A DNA stretch of 64,000 nt from Sinorhizobium shofinae (GTDB lineage Bacteria; Pseudomonadota; Alphaproteobacteria; Rhizobiales; Rhizobiaceae). Positions 55,095 through 64,000 of the stretch are shown piece by piece. The position numbers were made by a program, and so were the translations under genes. The stretch spans positions 1 through 64,000 of the forward strand of contig MBFK01000172.1 of NCBI GenBank assembly GCA_001704765.1. The letters are read 5' to 3'. Positions within the stretch are counted from its first letter, which is position 1. Every line of letters begins with the position of its first letter. A model generated the notes under the pieces. The model was not told the origin of the DNA. It worked only from the letters and a program-made list of their open reading frames with translations, and searched no databases.

Positions 55095-55640
55095 CTAGTG
55101 GATTGCCAGCAGACAGACGTAAGCGAGGACCGTGACCAGAAGGCCGCGGAAAGCGGCGATGACGAGGCGATATTTGCTGCAGGCGATTGCCGAAAGCACA
55201 TCGGCATTGTCCACGTACTGACGAAACAGATAGGACGAATCGCCTCGGCCTGCCGCCTCGAGGAACTCGTCGCGATGGGCGCGCCATGCACCCCAGAAGA
55301 GCGTTGTGGACGTGGCGCCCTTCCTCGGCAGAACCACGAGGATGGCGGCAAGGAGTGAAAATATCGAGGCAAGCGCCATAGTGGCCGAAAGTATCATCGG
55401 CAACGTCTCCCCTTCCATGTAGCGCTGCCAAGTAAACACATTCCGCCCTTCTTCTGACGAGACCAGAAAGGCAAACATGAAGGTAAAGATATAGGCCGCC
55501 TTCTGATCGGACATCTTAATCTGATCGGAGAAGATATCATTGATCTTCTGAATGTGATCGTAATAGGTACTCGGCGCTACCTCCTGCCCCTCTCCTTCAC
55601 TTGACGCTTCGAACTTGTAAAGGTTTCCCCCTAGATCCAT
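55095..55640 (-). CDS. Three-helix membrane protein resembling Pycsar transmembrane effectors (DUF5706-like)
   Basis: A 181-residue protein. After a soluble N-terminus come SDQKAAYIFTFMFAFLV (membrane segment about 46-62), a second segment about 80-105 ending in VVLPRKG, a helical loop with FWGAW and YLFRQYVDNADVLSAIACSKY, and a third segment about 158-180. This order, with D-x-KA before the first helix, a P-R after the second and a final helix after a K, is what I associate with the PycTM effectors of Pycsar anti-phage systems. Neighbours are a cyclic-nucleotide cyclase two genes away, on the opposite strand. ATG 55640 follows AGGAAGGGAAA. The assignment is pattern-based and tentative. Confidence 0.55.
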   Translation of the reverse strand: MDLGGNLYKFEASSEGEGQEVAPSTYYDHIQKINDIFSDQIKMSDQKAAYIFTFMFAFLVSSEEGRNVFTWQRYMEGETLPMILSATMALASIFSLLAAILVVLPRKGATSTTLFWGAWRAHRDEFLEAAGRGDSSYLFRQYVDNADVLSAIACSKYRLVIAAFRGLLVTVLAYVCLLAIH

Positions 55641-55771
55641 GCGCTTTTCCCTTCCTCTGGTGTCCTCTTTATTACACCGGAGCGGTAACAATATATGCCC
55701 AAAACTGGGCGCTTGACTTTTTCTCTCCGAGAATCCACTGGATTCAGCGTAACGAGGGGCCATTTCGTAAA

Positions 55772-58700
55772 ATGCGGCAAAGAAGAACGGGGGCATTGCT
55801 GATCGCAATGGCGCTTTTTGCGCCATGGCCGGCGCTTGCCGAGCCGGTGCCGCGTCATCAGCCCGCCGCAGGGTCCGTTATCGCTCGCAAGTCCGGCGAG
55901 GAGGTGCGCTTCGTCGACCTCTCCAATTGGCGCTTCGTCGACCTTGCCCAGGACCTGCTTCCGGGCGACGTCTTGCGCACCAATGCCACCGGCGCGCTCG
56001 CCGTCCTCTTCCGAGACCACACTCAGATCCGGCTCGGACGTAACACCGCCTTGCGCGTCAAGCAGATAGGCGGGGGCGACACGAACCTCGAACTGCAATC
56101 GGGCGCGATCTGGGCCCGTGCAGAGCGCGGCGGTGAAGGTCTGGTGATCGAGACCCCGGCCGCGGCCGCCGCCATCCGCGGCACCGACTGGACGATGACC
56201 GTCGGCACCGACGGAAAGACCTCGCTGACCGTACTCGAAGGCGTCGTCGAGCTTAAGAATGCCTATGGCAGCGTGACGGTGAAGCAGGGCGAAGGCGCGG
56301 TGGCCGCGATCGGCAGCGCCCCTACCAAGATCGTCATCGTCACGCCGAAGGACCGCGAGCAGATGCTCTTTCATCTGTCGCTGCGCAACGCCTTTATCTG
56401 GATGCCAGCAACACCGCTCAGCGTCCCCGAGATGCGCCGTCAACGCGCGCGGATCGAGGCTGAGCCGGAAGCCTCCCGCACCGCCGAGGACTGGCTGAAC
56501 ATTGCCGAGATCTATCTCTCTCTCAATGGCCGTCGCAAGGCTCAGGCGGCGCTTTCAGAGGCAAGCAGGCGTGGCCTGACAGGCCCCCAGGTCGCCCGCG
56601 CCAACCTGATCAAGGCGTTGATGGCCGGCTCCTCGAATCAATATCGGGAGGCAGCACAGCTGTTCGCGAAGGCTGAACGGGGGCTCGACGCCAGCCGCCG
56701 TACCATAGCGGCCTACGGGGGGTATTTTGCCCGCGGTCTTGCCGATCCCGACCACATAGAAGAACCACCGCGTGCTGCTGCGGGCCGTTACGCCGGCATG
56801 GCGCAGGCCTGGACCGCGGGTTTCCGGGAAGACATCCCCGCAGCCATCGCGGCGATCAAGAAGGCCGAGCAGAGATTCCCCGACGATCCGACCTTGCCGG
56901 CGGCGCGCGCCCAACTCGCGCTCTTGCTCGACGATCGTGACGAACTTCGAGACGGTGTCGAAAGGGCGCTTTCGATCGATCCTGAAGATCCGACCGCGCT
57001 CGAGGCCCGCGCCCATTACCGCTATCACCTCGAAAGTGATCTCGACGGCGCGCTTGCCGATCTCAACAAGGCGTTGAAGACGGCCCCCGGTTCGTCCTCC
57101 ATCTGGAATTCCTTGGGGCTCCTTCAGGGTGAGCGCGGTGACAACCGTGCCGCCGAGGCCGCATTCAAGGAAGCAATCGCACTGGATCCGCTGGATCCCG
57201 TCGCCCATGCAAATCTCGCGATCCAGTATATGGATGAAATGCGGATGGCCGAGGCGAAGCGCGAAATCGACACCGCACTTTCCGTCGATCCTTCCTTCGA
57301 TGTGGCCCTGGTCGCACGCGGTCGCTATCACCTGCAGAACGGCGAGGTCGACAAGGCGGTCGAAGACCTGCTTGCCGGCTCGACGGCGAACCCCGCATTT
57401 TCCAACGCCCAGCTCCTGCTTGCGGCCGCGCATTATGAAAAGGGTGACCGGATTCCGGCTGCCCAGGCGCTCGACAATGCGGATAGGCTGGACCCGAACG
57501 ATCCTGTCGTGGCGACAGTCAGAACCGCCGTCGCCATCGACGCCTATGACGCGGACGCCGCCATCCGCAACGCCCAGGAAGCAATGCGCCGCACCCGCGC
57601 GCGCGGCGGCGATACGGCGGCGCTCGGTGCCAACCAGGAGGCCGGCTCGACGCTCAACGACGCGTTCCGTCTACAGGGGCTGGACGCCTGGGGCCAATAT
57701 TACGGCGATGCCGTGTTCGACCCCTTCACCGGCGCGAGCTACGTGGACCAGGCGGTGCGCGGCAGCGTCAATCCCTTCTTCAACAATTACGATTTCGCCG
57801 CGAACGCAATTACCAATACGGTCAATACCACGAGCTTCTCCGCCCTCGTTCAGGGGCTTTTGATCGAACCGCACATGCTCGCCAGCCGTGAGCGGACGGT
57901 CAACTTGCTGCAGTCGCCGTTCTTTGAAGCGGAACTTGGCGGCGGGTTCATCGCGAATGGGGAACAGGTGGGCTGGATCGGGGAGGCGGCGGTTCGCGGT
58001 TTCACCGTCTCGCCCTTTCCGATCAGCGTCTTCGGCACTTTGCAGTGGGAGGAGCCGCGAGATACGATCGACCTCGCCAACGGCCTCGATATGGATCGTG
58101 AGGCGCGCCTGATCGGAGGCAACGGCTACCTGACCGCGACGCCATCTCCCGACGATAGAATCGTCGCGTTCCTCAATATGGCCGAGGTCGACGACAGCCG
58201 AAATACTTTCGATATACCAGATCCGATCCTGTTCCCGTTTACTCACCGGGATCAGCTGGAGGACAACAGTTCCTCGAGGCTTATCTCCGGCGTCGCATGG
58301 AGCCACACGTTCGGCTACAGGAATGTCGCCAACGCGGCCTTCTTCTTTGGCGACAGGGAGATCGTTGAAACCTCGCGCTCGGTTCTGTCGGACGTCGCCT
58401 TCCCGGATTTGGCTCATATCAGGAGCGAGCAGAACGAAACGAGTTATATCGGCGCTTTGAACCGCCTGTATGGCGACGGTGATCTGACCTGGCGCTACGG
58501 CATCGAAGGCGGCAAAGTCCATTCGAACTCTAGAACAGACATTAGCATTCTGTCCGTTCCGCTTCCGACCGACTACGATTCGTCGGCGCAGGCTGTGGCA
58601 AAAGCCTACCTTGACGGCCTTTACGAGATCACCCCGGATCTCAAGGTCGAAGGTGCGCTGTTTGCCCGTTACATTGAGGACGTTAACGACAACAATATTC

Positions 58701-59392
58701 GCCTCGAGCCCAAGCTCGGTGTCGCCTGGGCACCGGCCGAGGGGCATTGGCTGCGCGCCGCCGTCCAGCGCGAAGGCTATAACTTCGGCGCGGCCACCCT
58801 TGCGCCCGTCGGCATCGTTGGGCTGCAGCCGAACCAATTCCTGATTGGCACGGACGGCTATGCCGACACGCTGGCTCTGCGCTGGGACGCCGAATGGAAC
58901 GATTGGCTTTTCACGGCGGTCGATTATCAGCATCAGGAAATCCGCAACGGCTCGATCGATTTTCCATTCTCGACGACGGACTTTGATTTCAATAAGGGCA
59001 GAGTCGACCGTGTCGCATTGACCACCAACCTGGCGCTCGGCCATGGCCTGGGTCTGTCGGCGACAGTGGCGCGCACTGAAAGCGAGGACCTCTCGACCGG
59101 GGGTGACCTACCATTGCTCCCTGAGAACTCGGGCCAAGTGGCGCTGACGTGGGTGAACACCGCGAATATCAAGACGACGGTAGCGGCAAACTACATTGGC
59201 GAGCGGACGGAGGGCACCGCGACGTTGGATGACTTCTGGACGCTCGACGCCTCGCTGCAATGGGAGCCGTTCGACAAACGGATCGAGGTGGAACTCGCCG
59301 GCTTCAACCTACTCGATGAGGAATTTGAGGTGCGTGACGGCATTCCCGGCTGGGGTCCCACCGTCAAGGGCACGGTCAAAGTGCGGTTCTGA
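55772..59392 (+). CDS. nsrA: NsrA-like outer-membrane beta-barrel receptor with FecR and TPR regions
   Basis: A 1206-residue exported protein. Signal peptide about residues 1-23 (ALLIAMALFAPWPALA). A FecR-like beta domain (about 35-190; AAIRGTDWTMTV and SLTVLEGVVELKN) is followed by TPR-type helical repeats (about 240-660), then a roughly 500-residue outer-membrane beta-barrel ending in the Phe of VKGTVKVRF. Immediately downstream, with a one-base overlap, lies a CHASE2 adenylate cyclase. In S. meliloti, nsrA encodes an outer-membrane beta-barrel protein directly upstream of cyaK and is required for sensing a plant nodule signal that controls secondary infection. Gene order and architecture support orthology. 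The start at 55772 has only a weak ribosome site. Confidence 0.8.
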   Translation: MRQRRTGALLIAMALFAPWPALAEPVPRHQPAAGSVIARKSGEEVRFVDLSNWRFVDLAQDLLPGDVLRTNATGALAVLFRDHTQIRLGRNTALRVKQIGGGDTNLELQSGAIWARAERGGEGLVIETPAAAAAIRGTDWTMTVGTDGKTSLTVLEGVVELKNAYGSVTVKQGEGAVAAIGSAPTKIVIVTPKDREQMLFHLSLRNAFIWMPATPLSVPEMRRQRARIEAEPEASRTAEDWLNIAEIYLSLNGRRKAQAALSEASRRGLTGPQVARANLIKALMAGSSNQYREAAQLFAKAERGLDASRRTIAAYGGYFARGLADPDHIEEPPRAAAGRYAGMAQAWTAGFREDIPAAIAAIKKAEQRFPDDPTLPAARAQLALLLDDRDELRDGVERALSIDPEDPTALEARAHYRYHLESDLDGALADLNKALKTAPGSSSIWNSLGLLQGERGDNRAAEAAFKEAIALDPLDPVAHANLAIQYMDEMRMAEAKREIDTALSVDPSFDVALVARGRYHLQNGEVDKAVEDLLAGSTANPAFSNAQLLLAAAHYEKGDRIPAAQALDNADRLDPNDPVVATVRTAVAIDAYDADAAIRNAQEAMRRTRARGGDTAALGANQEAGSTLNDAFRLQGLDAWGQYYGDAVFDPFTGASYVDQAVRGSVNPFFNNYDFAANAITNTVNTTSFSALVQGLLIEPHMLASRERTVNLLQSPFFEAELGGGFIANGEQVGWIGEAAVRGFTVSPFPISVFGTLQWEEPRDTIDLANGLDMDREARLIGGNGYLTATPSPDDRIVAFLNMAEVDDSRNTFDIPDPILFPFTHRDQLEDNSSSRLISGVAWSHTFGYRNVANAAFFFGDREIVETSRSVLSDVAFPDLAHIRSEQNETSYIGALNRLYGDGDLTWRYGIEGGKVHSNSRTDISILSVPLPTDYDSSAQAVAKAYLDGLYEITPDLKVEGALFARYIEDVNDNNIRLEPKLGVAWAPAEGHWLRAAVQREGYNFGAATLAPVGIVGLQPNQFLIGTDGYADTLALRWDAEWNDWLFTAVDYQHQEIRNGSIDFPFSTTDFDFNKGRVDRVALTTNLALGHGLGLSATVARTESEDLSTGGDLPLLPENSGQVALTWVNTANIKTTVAANYIGERTEGTATLDDFWTLDASLQWEPFDKRIEVELAGFNLLDEEFEVRDGIPGWGPTVKGTVKVRF

Positions 59393-61413
59393 TGAACGCT
59401 CCTCGCAAAGTGCTTGCCCGTCAACGCGTTTCCGCAGCGGTGGATCGTATTCGTCTTTCGCCGCGGCGGGCGAAGCTTTCCGTCCTGACCGTCTTCGTTA
59501 CCGTCCTCGTCTCGCTTGTCTCGCTGACCGGCAGCTGGTCACTCGCCGACCTGCGCGCCTATGATTACCTGTCGCTCATCGGCCGCCCCGAGCTTCCCGA
59601 GGACGGCCCGGTCATCGTCGCGATCGACGAACCGTCGATGGCCGAGATCGGCAGCCAATGGCCTTGGCCGCGCGCCCTCCACGCCCGGCTGGTCGAGGCG
59701 TTGAGAAAGGCCGGCGCCCGGGCGATTGCGCTCGACGTTATCTTTGCCGAGCCGGCCGCGGATCCGCAAAGCGACAGGGCACTGGCCGAGGCGCTTGGGC
59801 CGGATGTTGTGCTTGCCGGCGACCAGACGCTGATCGAAACGCCGCAGGCCGACCAGTTCGTCCGCACCGAACCCCTCTCCCTCTTCACAGAAAAAGGCGC
59901 AAAAGTCGGTATCGCCTCGGTCGATCTCAGCGGCGACGGTACCTTGCGGCAGATCCCCCCCTATCCGGACGGTTTCGCTGCGACGCTCGCGACAATCGCC
60001 GGAGCGGATCCGGAGCCGGCGCAGAGGCGGACCTTGATCCAGACCTTCGGGCCGGCGCGCACCTATCCGACCGTTTCCTACTACCAGGCGCTCGATCCGG
60101 AGAATTTCCTGCCGGAAGGCACCTTCCGCGATCGCGTCGTCATCGTCGGTTTGAGCCTGCAGAACGCCCCGTCGATTGCCGACGGCGGGGTGGACGCCTT
60201 CGCCACCTCCGACACGGTCCATTCGCGCGGCCTCGTCGCCGGCGCGGAGATCCAGGCCACTATCTACGACAATCTCGTCCACGGGCTTACCATCAAGAGA
60301 GCGGGTACGCCGATTGCCATACTGGCTATCCTCCTCGCCACCCTGGCAGCCGCGCTCGCCCTCTTCAAATCGACAAGTTGGAGGACGCTCGGCTACGGCG
60401 CCCTCGCGCTTACGCTGATCATCCTCGCAAGCTACTGCCTGATGCGCTTCGGCCATCTGTTCGTCTCCCCGCTCGGCCCCGGCCTTGCCTTCCTCGGCGT
60501 TGCGGTCGGCCAGGCGGGCATCGACTATGCCGAGGAGCGCCGCCGCCGCCGCGAGATCACGCGGGCCTTCGCGCAATATCTCTCGCCGGCACTGGTCGAA
60601 CGACTGGCGCAGGATCCCTCGCAACTGAAGCTCGGCGGCGAGAGGCGCACGTTGTCGATCCTTTTCTGCGACGTTCGCGGCTTCACGACGATTGCGGAAG
60701 ACATGAAGGACGACCCGGAGGGGCTGACGACGCTTATCAACCGGTTGCTGACGCCGCTCTCCGAGGCGGTGCTGAACCAAGGCGGTACGATCGACAAATA
60801 TATCGGCGATTGCCTGATGGCCTTCTGGAACGCCCCGCTCGACGATCCCGATCACGCCCCTCACGCCGTCACCGCAGCCCGTGACATGCTCGCCGCGCTC
60901 GTCCGCGTCAACGCTGAGCTCGAAGCCGAAGCCGAGGCGGCCGGACGCCAGCCGAAAATGCTTCGCATCGGCATCGGCATCAACACGGGCGAATGTGTCG
61001 TCGGCAACATGGGCTCCTCCCGCCGCTTCGACTATTCGGCGCTGGGTGACGCGGTCAACCTCGCCTCGCGCCTCGAGGGCGCGTCGAAGGACTATGGTAT
61101 CCCGCTGCTCCTTGGCGAACGGACGGCCGCACTCGTCGCCGGCAAATTCCCGGTCGTCGAGATCGACCGGATCACCGTCAAGGGGCGGAGCACGGTTTCA
61201 CCCGTCTTCACGCTGGCCGAGGGGGCCTCCGAAGCCGCGCTTGCCCAGCACCGCGCCTATATCGAAGCGAAGCACCGCGACGCCGTCGGCATCGACGAGT
61301 CCCTATTCAACGAGCTCAAGCCAACACTGCCCTCGCTCGAGCACTACTATGAGCGTGAGCGCGAACGGCTGGCGGCAATGAAACAAAATCGCGCGACAAA
61401 CCAACCCATTTAG
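59392..61413 (+). CDS. cyaK: CHASE2-domain class III adenylate cyclase
   Basis: A 673-residue inner-membrane cyclase. One N-terminal membrane segment (about 30-50), a periplasmic CHASE2 sensor (about 55-295; VIVAIDEPSMAEIGSQWPWPRALHARL), three further segments (about 300-375) and a cytoplasmic class III cyclase domain. Metal-binding Asp427 (FCDVRGFT) and Asp473 (GDCLMAFW), substrate Lys469 (IDKYIGD) and purine-selecting Asp547 (FDYSALGD) fit adenylate specificity. It is translationally coupled to nsrA. In S. meliloti, CyaK makes cAMP for the Clr activator after signal perception through NsrA. An active enzyme is predicted because all catalytic positions are retained. Confidence 0.87.
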   Translation: MNAPRKVLARQRVSAAVDRIRLSPRRAKLSVLTVFVTVLVSLVSLTGSWSLADLRAYDYLSLIGRPELPEDGPVIVAIDEPSMAEIGSQWPWPRALHARLVEALRKAGARAIALDVIFAEPAADPQSDRALAEALGPDVVLAGDQTLIETPQADQFVRTEPLSLFTEKGAKVGIASVDLSGDGTLRQIPPYPDGFAATLATIAGADPEPAQRRTLIQTFGPARTYPTVSYYQALDPENFLPEGTFRDRVVIVGLSLQNAPSIADGGVDAFATSDTVHSRGLVAGAEIQATIYDNLVHGLTIKRAGTPIAILAILLATLAAALALFKSTSWRTLGYGALALTLIILASYCLMRFGHLFVSPLGPGLAFLGVAVGQAGIDYAEERRRRREITRAFAQYLSPALVERLAQDPSQLKLGGERRTLSILFCDVRGFTTIAEDMKDDPEGLTTLINRLLTPLSEAVLNQGGTIDKYIGDCLMAFWNAPLDDPDHAPHAVTAARDMLAALVRVNAELEAEAEAAGRQPKMLRIGIGINTGECVVGNMGSSRRFDYSALGDAVNLASRLEGASKDYGIPLLLGERTAALVAGKFPVVEIDRITVKGRSTVSPVFTLAEGASEAALAQHRAYIEAKHRDAVGIDESLFNELKPTLPSLEHYYERERERLAAMKQNRATNQPI

Positions 61414-61794
61414 GTCAGACAAAGCCGCGGCCTCAGCCGAACAGGGTCGCAACCTCGCCGGCATCGTCTTGAACCGATACCTTCTCCAAAATATTACAAG
61501 ATGTTCATGAAGGCTAACCGAGACCCCGGTTAATATCGGGAGATAAACCTCCAAGACCGTGCATTTCCTAATATTTCTCGAAGAGGTTACACCGCTGCCG
61601 CCAGGAATTTGACAGAACTTTGTCAAAGAAGTCCGGAGAAACTTTATTTATTGTTAATGTGACTTGCAGCGCCTCAGGGTCTATTCCTTCTCTCGAGGCT
61701 GAATACTGCCGGCGACCGGAATGATCGCGACGCGACGGTATGAGACAGCCCCGACTGGAAGCTCGCTGCTTCCCCAGTTCAAGGAGACGCAAAA
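61414..61794. other. Intergenic after cyaK
   Basis: 381 bases, more AT-rich in the middle than the flanking genes. The only clear element is the dyad at 61608-61627. No gene seen; a promoter for the small exported protein gene probably lies near 61630-61680, where the sequence is AT-rich. Confidence 0.4.
61608..61627. promoter_or_regulatory. Inverted repeat, candidate operator
   Basis: TTTGACA (61608-61614) and TGTCAAA (61621-61627) are exact inverse repeats with six bases between, about 170 bases before the small exported protein. The TTGACA it contains could also be a -35 box. The binding factor is unknown. Confidence 0.4.
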
Positions 61795-62244
61795 ATGCGC
61801 TCGCTCATCACGACATCCGCAATCGCAGCCCTCGCTTTGTCGCTCGTCGCAGGCGGCGCCCTGGCAGCCGAACGGCACGAGGGTGTCACGTCACCCGGTC
61901 CCGAGAACGGCGACTACTACCAGGGAATATTCGGCAACGACGATGCAATGACCCCTCCCGCCCCGGTCGCCCGGCCCATGACTTCCGCTGTGGTCGTGCA
62001 ACAGCCGCGGCTCGCCGCTATCCTCCACGAGCTTCGCGCCGCCAATCATCGCATGGATGCGGAGCGCTCCTCGGGCAAGCTCAGCTCCGTCGCCTTCAAC
62101 AGGCTGCGTCGCGAGGAGCGAAACATCCGGGCTGACGCAACCCAGGTAGCGGCAATGCATCACGGCAGGATACCGACCGGGTCCTATGCGCAATTGCAGA
62201 GGGACGTACACCGGCTCGACTGGAATATTTCCCGGTCGGCTTGA
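61795..62244 (+). CDS. Small exported protein of unknown function
   Basis: A 149-residue protein. Signal peptide residues 1-24 (MRSLITTSAIAALALSLVAGGALA), cleavage before AERHEG. The mature part has a Pro-rich linker, then a helical C-terminus (LAAILHELRAANHRMDAER, FNRLRREERNIRADATQVAAMHHG, YAQLQRDVHRLDWNISRSA). No enzyme motif; it looks like a small periplasmic helical protein. The ribosome site AAGGAG is good. A terminator follows at 62284. Confidence 0.75.
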   Translation: MRSLITTSAIAALALSLVAGGALAAERHEGVTSPGPENGDYYQGIFGNDDAMTPPAPVARPMTSAVVVQQPRLAAILHELRAANHRMDAERSSGKLSSVAFNRLRREERNIRADATQVAAMHHGRIPTGSYAQLQRDVHRLDWNISRSA

Positions 62245-62283
62245 TTGCCTGACACCCCTGCGAAATTGCCTTGAATAGCAATC

Positions 62284-62320
62284 GCCGGACCGTTTCTCAG
62301 GAAGCGGTCCGGCATCTTTT
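62284..62320 (+). terminator. Rho-independent terminator
   Basis: GCCGGACCG (62284-62292) and CGGTCCGGC (62305-62313), extended inward by TTTC/GAAG pairing around a TCAG loop, then ATCTTTT. It ends the small exported protein gene and separates it from the convergent pcaB. Confidence 0.75.
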
Positions 62321-62329
62321 CGACAGTCC

Positions 62330-63385
62330 TCAAGCGGCGCCCAGACGCCGGATATTGCCGGCGAGTTCCCTGGCAAGCCTCAGCGCCGCCGCGGTCGCGC
62401 CGACGATCTGCGGAAGGAGCAGCCATTCGAGCGTCCAGGCGGAACCGGAACGCTCCTGCTCGTGCACCACGGCCTGATGGATGCCGGATATTTGCGTGGC
62501 ATTGAAGCGTGCCAGCGTCACCAGCACTTCGGCGGCGACCGGGTTCTGCTTGTGCGCCATGGCGGAGGATAAACCGCCGCCGGCGAGCACGATCTCATCG
62601 CCCGCCTGCGCCATCAGGGCGACATCCTGGCCGAACTTGCCGAGGCTTCCGGTGATCAGCGAAAGCAGGTGGGCGAAATCGGCGATCGCCGAACGCTGGC
62701 TGTGCCATTGCGGACAGTCGATAAGCGCCAGTTCCTCCGCGAGCGTTGCACGAACCGCGTCCGCCTTGTCCTTGAGCTTGTCGAGGGTGCCGGCCGCACC
62801 GCCGAATTGCACGGCGAACAGATCGATATCCATGGCGTCGAGCCGGTCCTGGTGGTCGAGCAGCGGCTCGATCCAGCTGCGCATTCGATCCGCCACCGTG
62901 ATCGGAATAGCTGCCTGCATACGCGTACGGCCCAGCAGCGGACGCTCGCCCCACTGACGGACACCTTCCTCCAACACCGCGACGATCTCGCCGAGGCGGG
63001 CGGAGAAAAGCTCGCCGATCGCCTTCAGGCGCAGCATCAGGCTGGTGTCGATGACGTCCTGGCTGGTGGCGCCATAGTGTACGTGCTCCGCCGCCACTTC
63101 ACCGACGGCGAGCCGCAATTGCCGGACAAGTTCCGGCAGCGCCACACCGTCAGCCGCTGCTCCGCGCCGCAAAGCGGCGACATCCGGGGAAAACGCGCGA
63201 CACGCCTCGGTAATCCGGTCGGCGGCCGCCGCCGGAATCACGCCGTGCTGCGCTTCGGCCCGCGCCAGCGCCGCCTCGAAAGCCAGCATGGCGCGAATAT
63301 CCGCGGCCGCGGAAAACTCCGCGGCTACGGCCTCATCGCCAAGAAGACCGGAAAGATACGGATGATCAAAGGCCGAATAGGTCAT
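62330..63385 (-). CDS. pcaB: 3-carboxy-cis,cis-muconate cycloisomerase
   Basis: A 351-residue fumarase/aspartase-superfamily enzyme that lactonises 3-carboxymuconate in the protocatechuate branch of the beta-ketoadipate pathway. HVHYGATSQDVIDTSLMLR, GRTRMQAAIPITVADRM and the superfamily signature SSAMAHKQNPVAAE are present. It is shorter than the roughly 450-residue Pseudomonas form, as usual in rhizobia. ATG 63385 after GGAGA is used; the longer frame from 63469 overlaps pcaG. It follows pcaG after 80 bases. Confidence 0.9.
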   Translation of the reverse strand: MTYSAFDHPYLSGLLGDEAVAAEFSAAADIRAMLAFEAALARAEAQHGVIPAAAADRITEACRAFSPDVAALRRGAAADGVALPELVRQLRLAVGEVAAEHVHYGATSQDVIDTSLMLRLKAIGELFSARLGEIVAVLEEGVRQWGERPLLGRTRMQAAIPITVADRMRSWIEPLLDHQDRLDAMDIDLFAVQFGGAAGTLDKLKDKADAVRATLAEELALIDCPQWHSQRSAIADFAHLLSLITGSLGKFGQDVALMAQAGDEIVLAGGGLSSAMAHKQNPVAAEVLVTLARFNATQISGIHQAVVHEQERSGSAWTLEWLLLPQIVGATAAALRLARELAGNIRRLGAA

Positions 63386-63465
63386 TCCACGTCTCCAGGG
63401 GTCTGACGTTCCCTGGGACAGGGAACGTCGATAAACACGCGGCAACGCGGATGGGTCGCCAATGA

Positions 63466-64000
63466 TCATATATCCAGGAAGACCGTTTCCTTCTCCCCCT
63501 GGAGATGAATGTCGAAGACATAATTAGGCGCCTGACCGCCGGCGACAAGCGTCTCGGCCCGATGGCGATGCTCGATCCGTGCAAGCAGCGGATCCTCGGC
63601 ATTCGCCGCCACCTCGTCCGGGAAGTACAGGCGCGTGTGGAGCCCGATATTGATGCCGCGCGCCACGATCCAGAAGGTGATGTGCGGCGCCATCAGGCGT
63701 CCGTCCTTGAACGGAACACGACCGGGCCTGACGGTTTCGAAAACGAAGGTGCCGTCTTCGGCGCTCGTCGGGCAGCGGCCCCAGCCGGTGAAATTCGGAT
63801 CGGCGGCGCCGCGCATTTCCGAAGGCGAATTGTAGAGACCCGCGGCATCCGCCTGCCAGATTTCGATGAGTGCGTCCTTGAGCGGCGCTCCCGCGCCGTC
63901 GATCACGCGGCCGGTCACGGTGATGCGCTCTCCAAGCGTCTTGTCATTGACCATCGACGATCCGAGGTCGCGTTCGTAGACACCGGGGATGCCGCAGAAA
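63466..64000 (-). CDS. pcaG: Protocatechuate 3,4-dioxygenase alpha chain (5' end outside the window)
   Basis: At least 178 codons; the frame continues past the window edge (FCGIPGVYERDLGSSMVNDKTLGERITVTG), so about 25 N-terminal residues are missing from a normal 200-residue chain. ALIEIWQADAAGLY, FTGWGR, VRPGRVPFKDGRLMAPHITFWI and RLYFPDE are typical intradiol dioxygenase alpha-chain motifs. With PcaH, presumably just outside, it opens protocatechuate to 3-carboxymuconate, the PcaB substrate. Confidence 0.93.
   Translation of the reverse strand, partial: FCGIPGVYERDLGSSMVNDKTLGERITVTGRVIDGAGAPLKDALIEIWQADAAGLYNSPSEMRGAADPNFTGWGRCPTSAEDGTFVFETVRPGRVPFKDGRLMAPHITFWIVARGINIGLHTRLYFPDEVAANAEDPLLARIEHRHRAETLVAGGQAPNYVFDIHLQGEKETVFLDI

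Noticed and set aside
55601..55771. 57-codon N-terminal extension of the nsrA frame
   Set aside because: It lies across the start of the divergent membrane-protein gene and would bury the signal peptide that begins at 55772.

Overview
The window is alphaproteobacterial, high in G+C, and most likely from a Sinorhizobium/Ensifer megaplasmid resembling S. meliloti pSymB. The indicators are the pccB-pccA-bhbA block next to a phnFGHIJKL C-P lyase operon, an nsrA-cyaK pair (outer-membrane receptor plus CHASE2 adenylate cyclase), pcaB/pcaG, several UgpC-type sugar ABC transporters and rhizobial GGAAAAGTG/GGTTTTC-type intergenic repeats. This placement rests on recognised families and gene order, not on a database search.

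Region 1 (1-18.4 kb) is accessory. An IS21-like element end cuts off the 5' part of a cyclase/ATPase gene. It is followed by two parallel carbohydrate modules. Module A has a GH32 beta-fructosidase divergent from an operon of ABC ATPase, a GH172 (DUF2961) enzyme, a Tat-exported binding protein, a frameshifted permease, a second permease and a LacI regulator. Module B, on the minus strand, has a LacI regulator, binding protein, two permeases, ATPase and a GH91 (inulin fructotransferase / difructose anhydride III hydrolase family) enzyme without a signal peptide. GH172, GH91 and GH32 together suggest a locus for importing and hydrolysing difructose anhydrides or related inulin products. Twin operators are visible: an inverted pair of 15-mers in module A, and two copies of the same two 15-mers in module B.

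Region 2 (18.5-23.5 kb) is a patchwork: an unrecognised small gene, a fabF-like pseudogene with four frameshifts, a thiolase with a TetR regulator and its tandem dyads, a ParB-family remnant and a terminator.

Region 3 (23.5-34.4 kb) is short-chain acyl-CoA metabolism: valine catabolism (isobutyryl-CoA dehydrogenase, 3-hydroxyisobutyryl-CoA hydrolase, 3-hydroxyisobutyrate dehydrogenase), a PccR/RamB-type regulator, and propionyl-CoA carboxylase plus methylmalonyl-CoA mutase leading to succinyl-CoA. Region 4 (34.6-40.6 kb) holds a citryl-CoA-lyase-like / CoA-ligase-like / VOC / GST operon of unknown substrate, and a methanethiol-oxidase-family (SELENBP1) gene with a membrane partner.

Region 5 (40.6-47.0 kb) is phosphonate C-P lyase with a PhnF operator. 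Region 6 (47.1-55.0 kb) has a dihydroxyacetone-kinase-type kinase, a TIM-barrel isomerase, the tripartite tricarboxylate transporter TctABC, PdxA2 and a GntR regulator, probably for a C4 sugar acid or ketotetrose. Region 7 (55.1-62.3 kb) has nsrA and cyaK, with a divergent small membrane protein that resembles Pycsar transmembrane effectors, plus a small exported protein. The window ends in pcaB and a truncated pcaG of the protocatechuate pathway.
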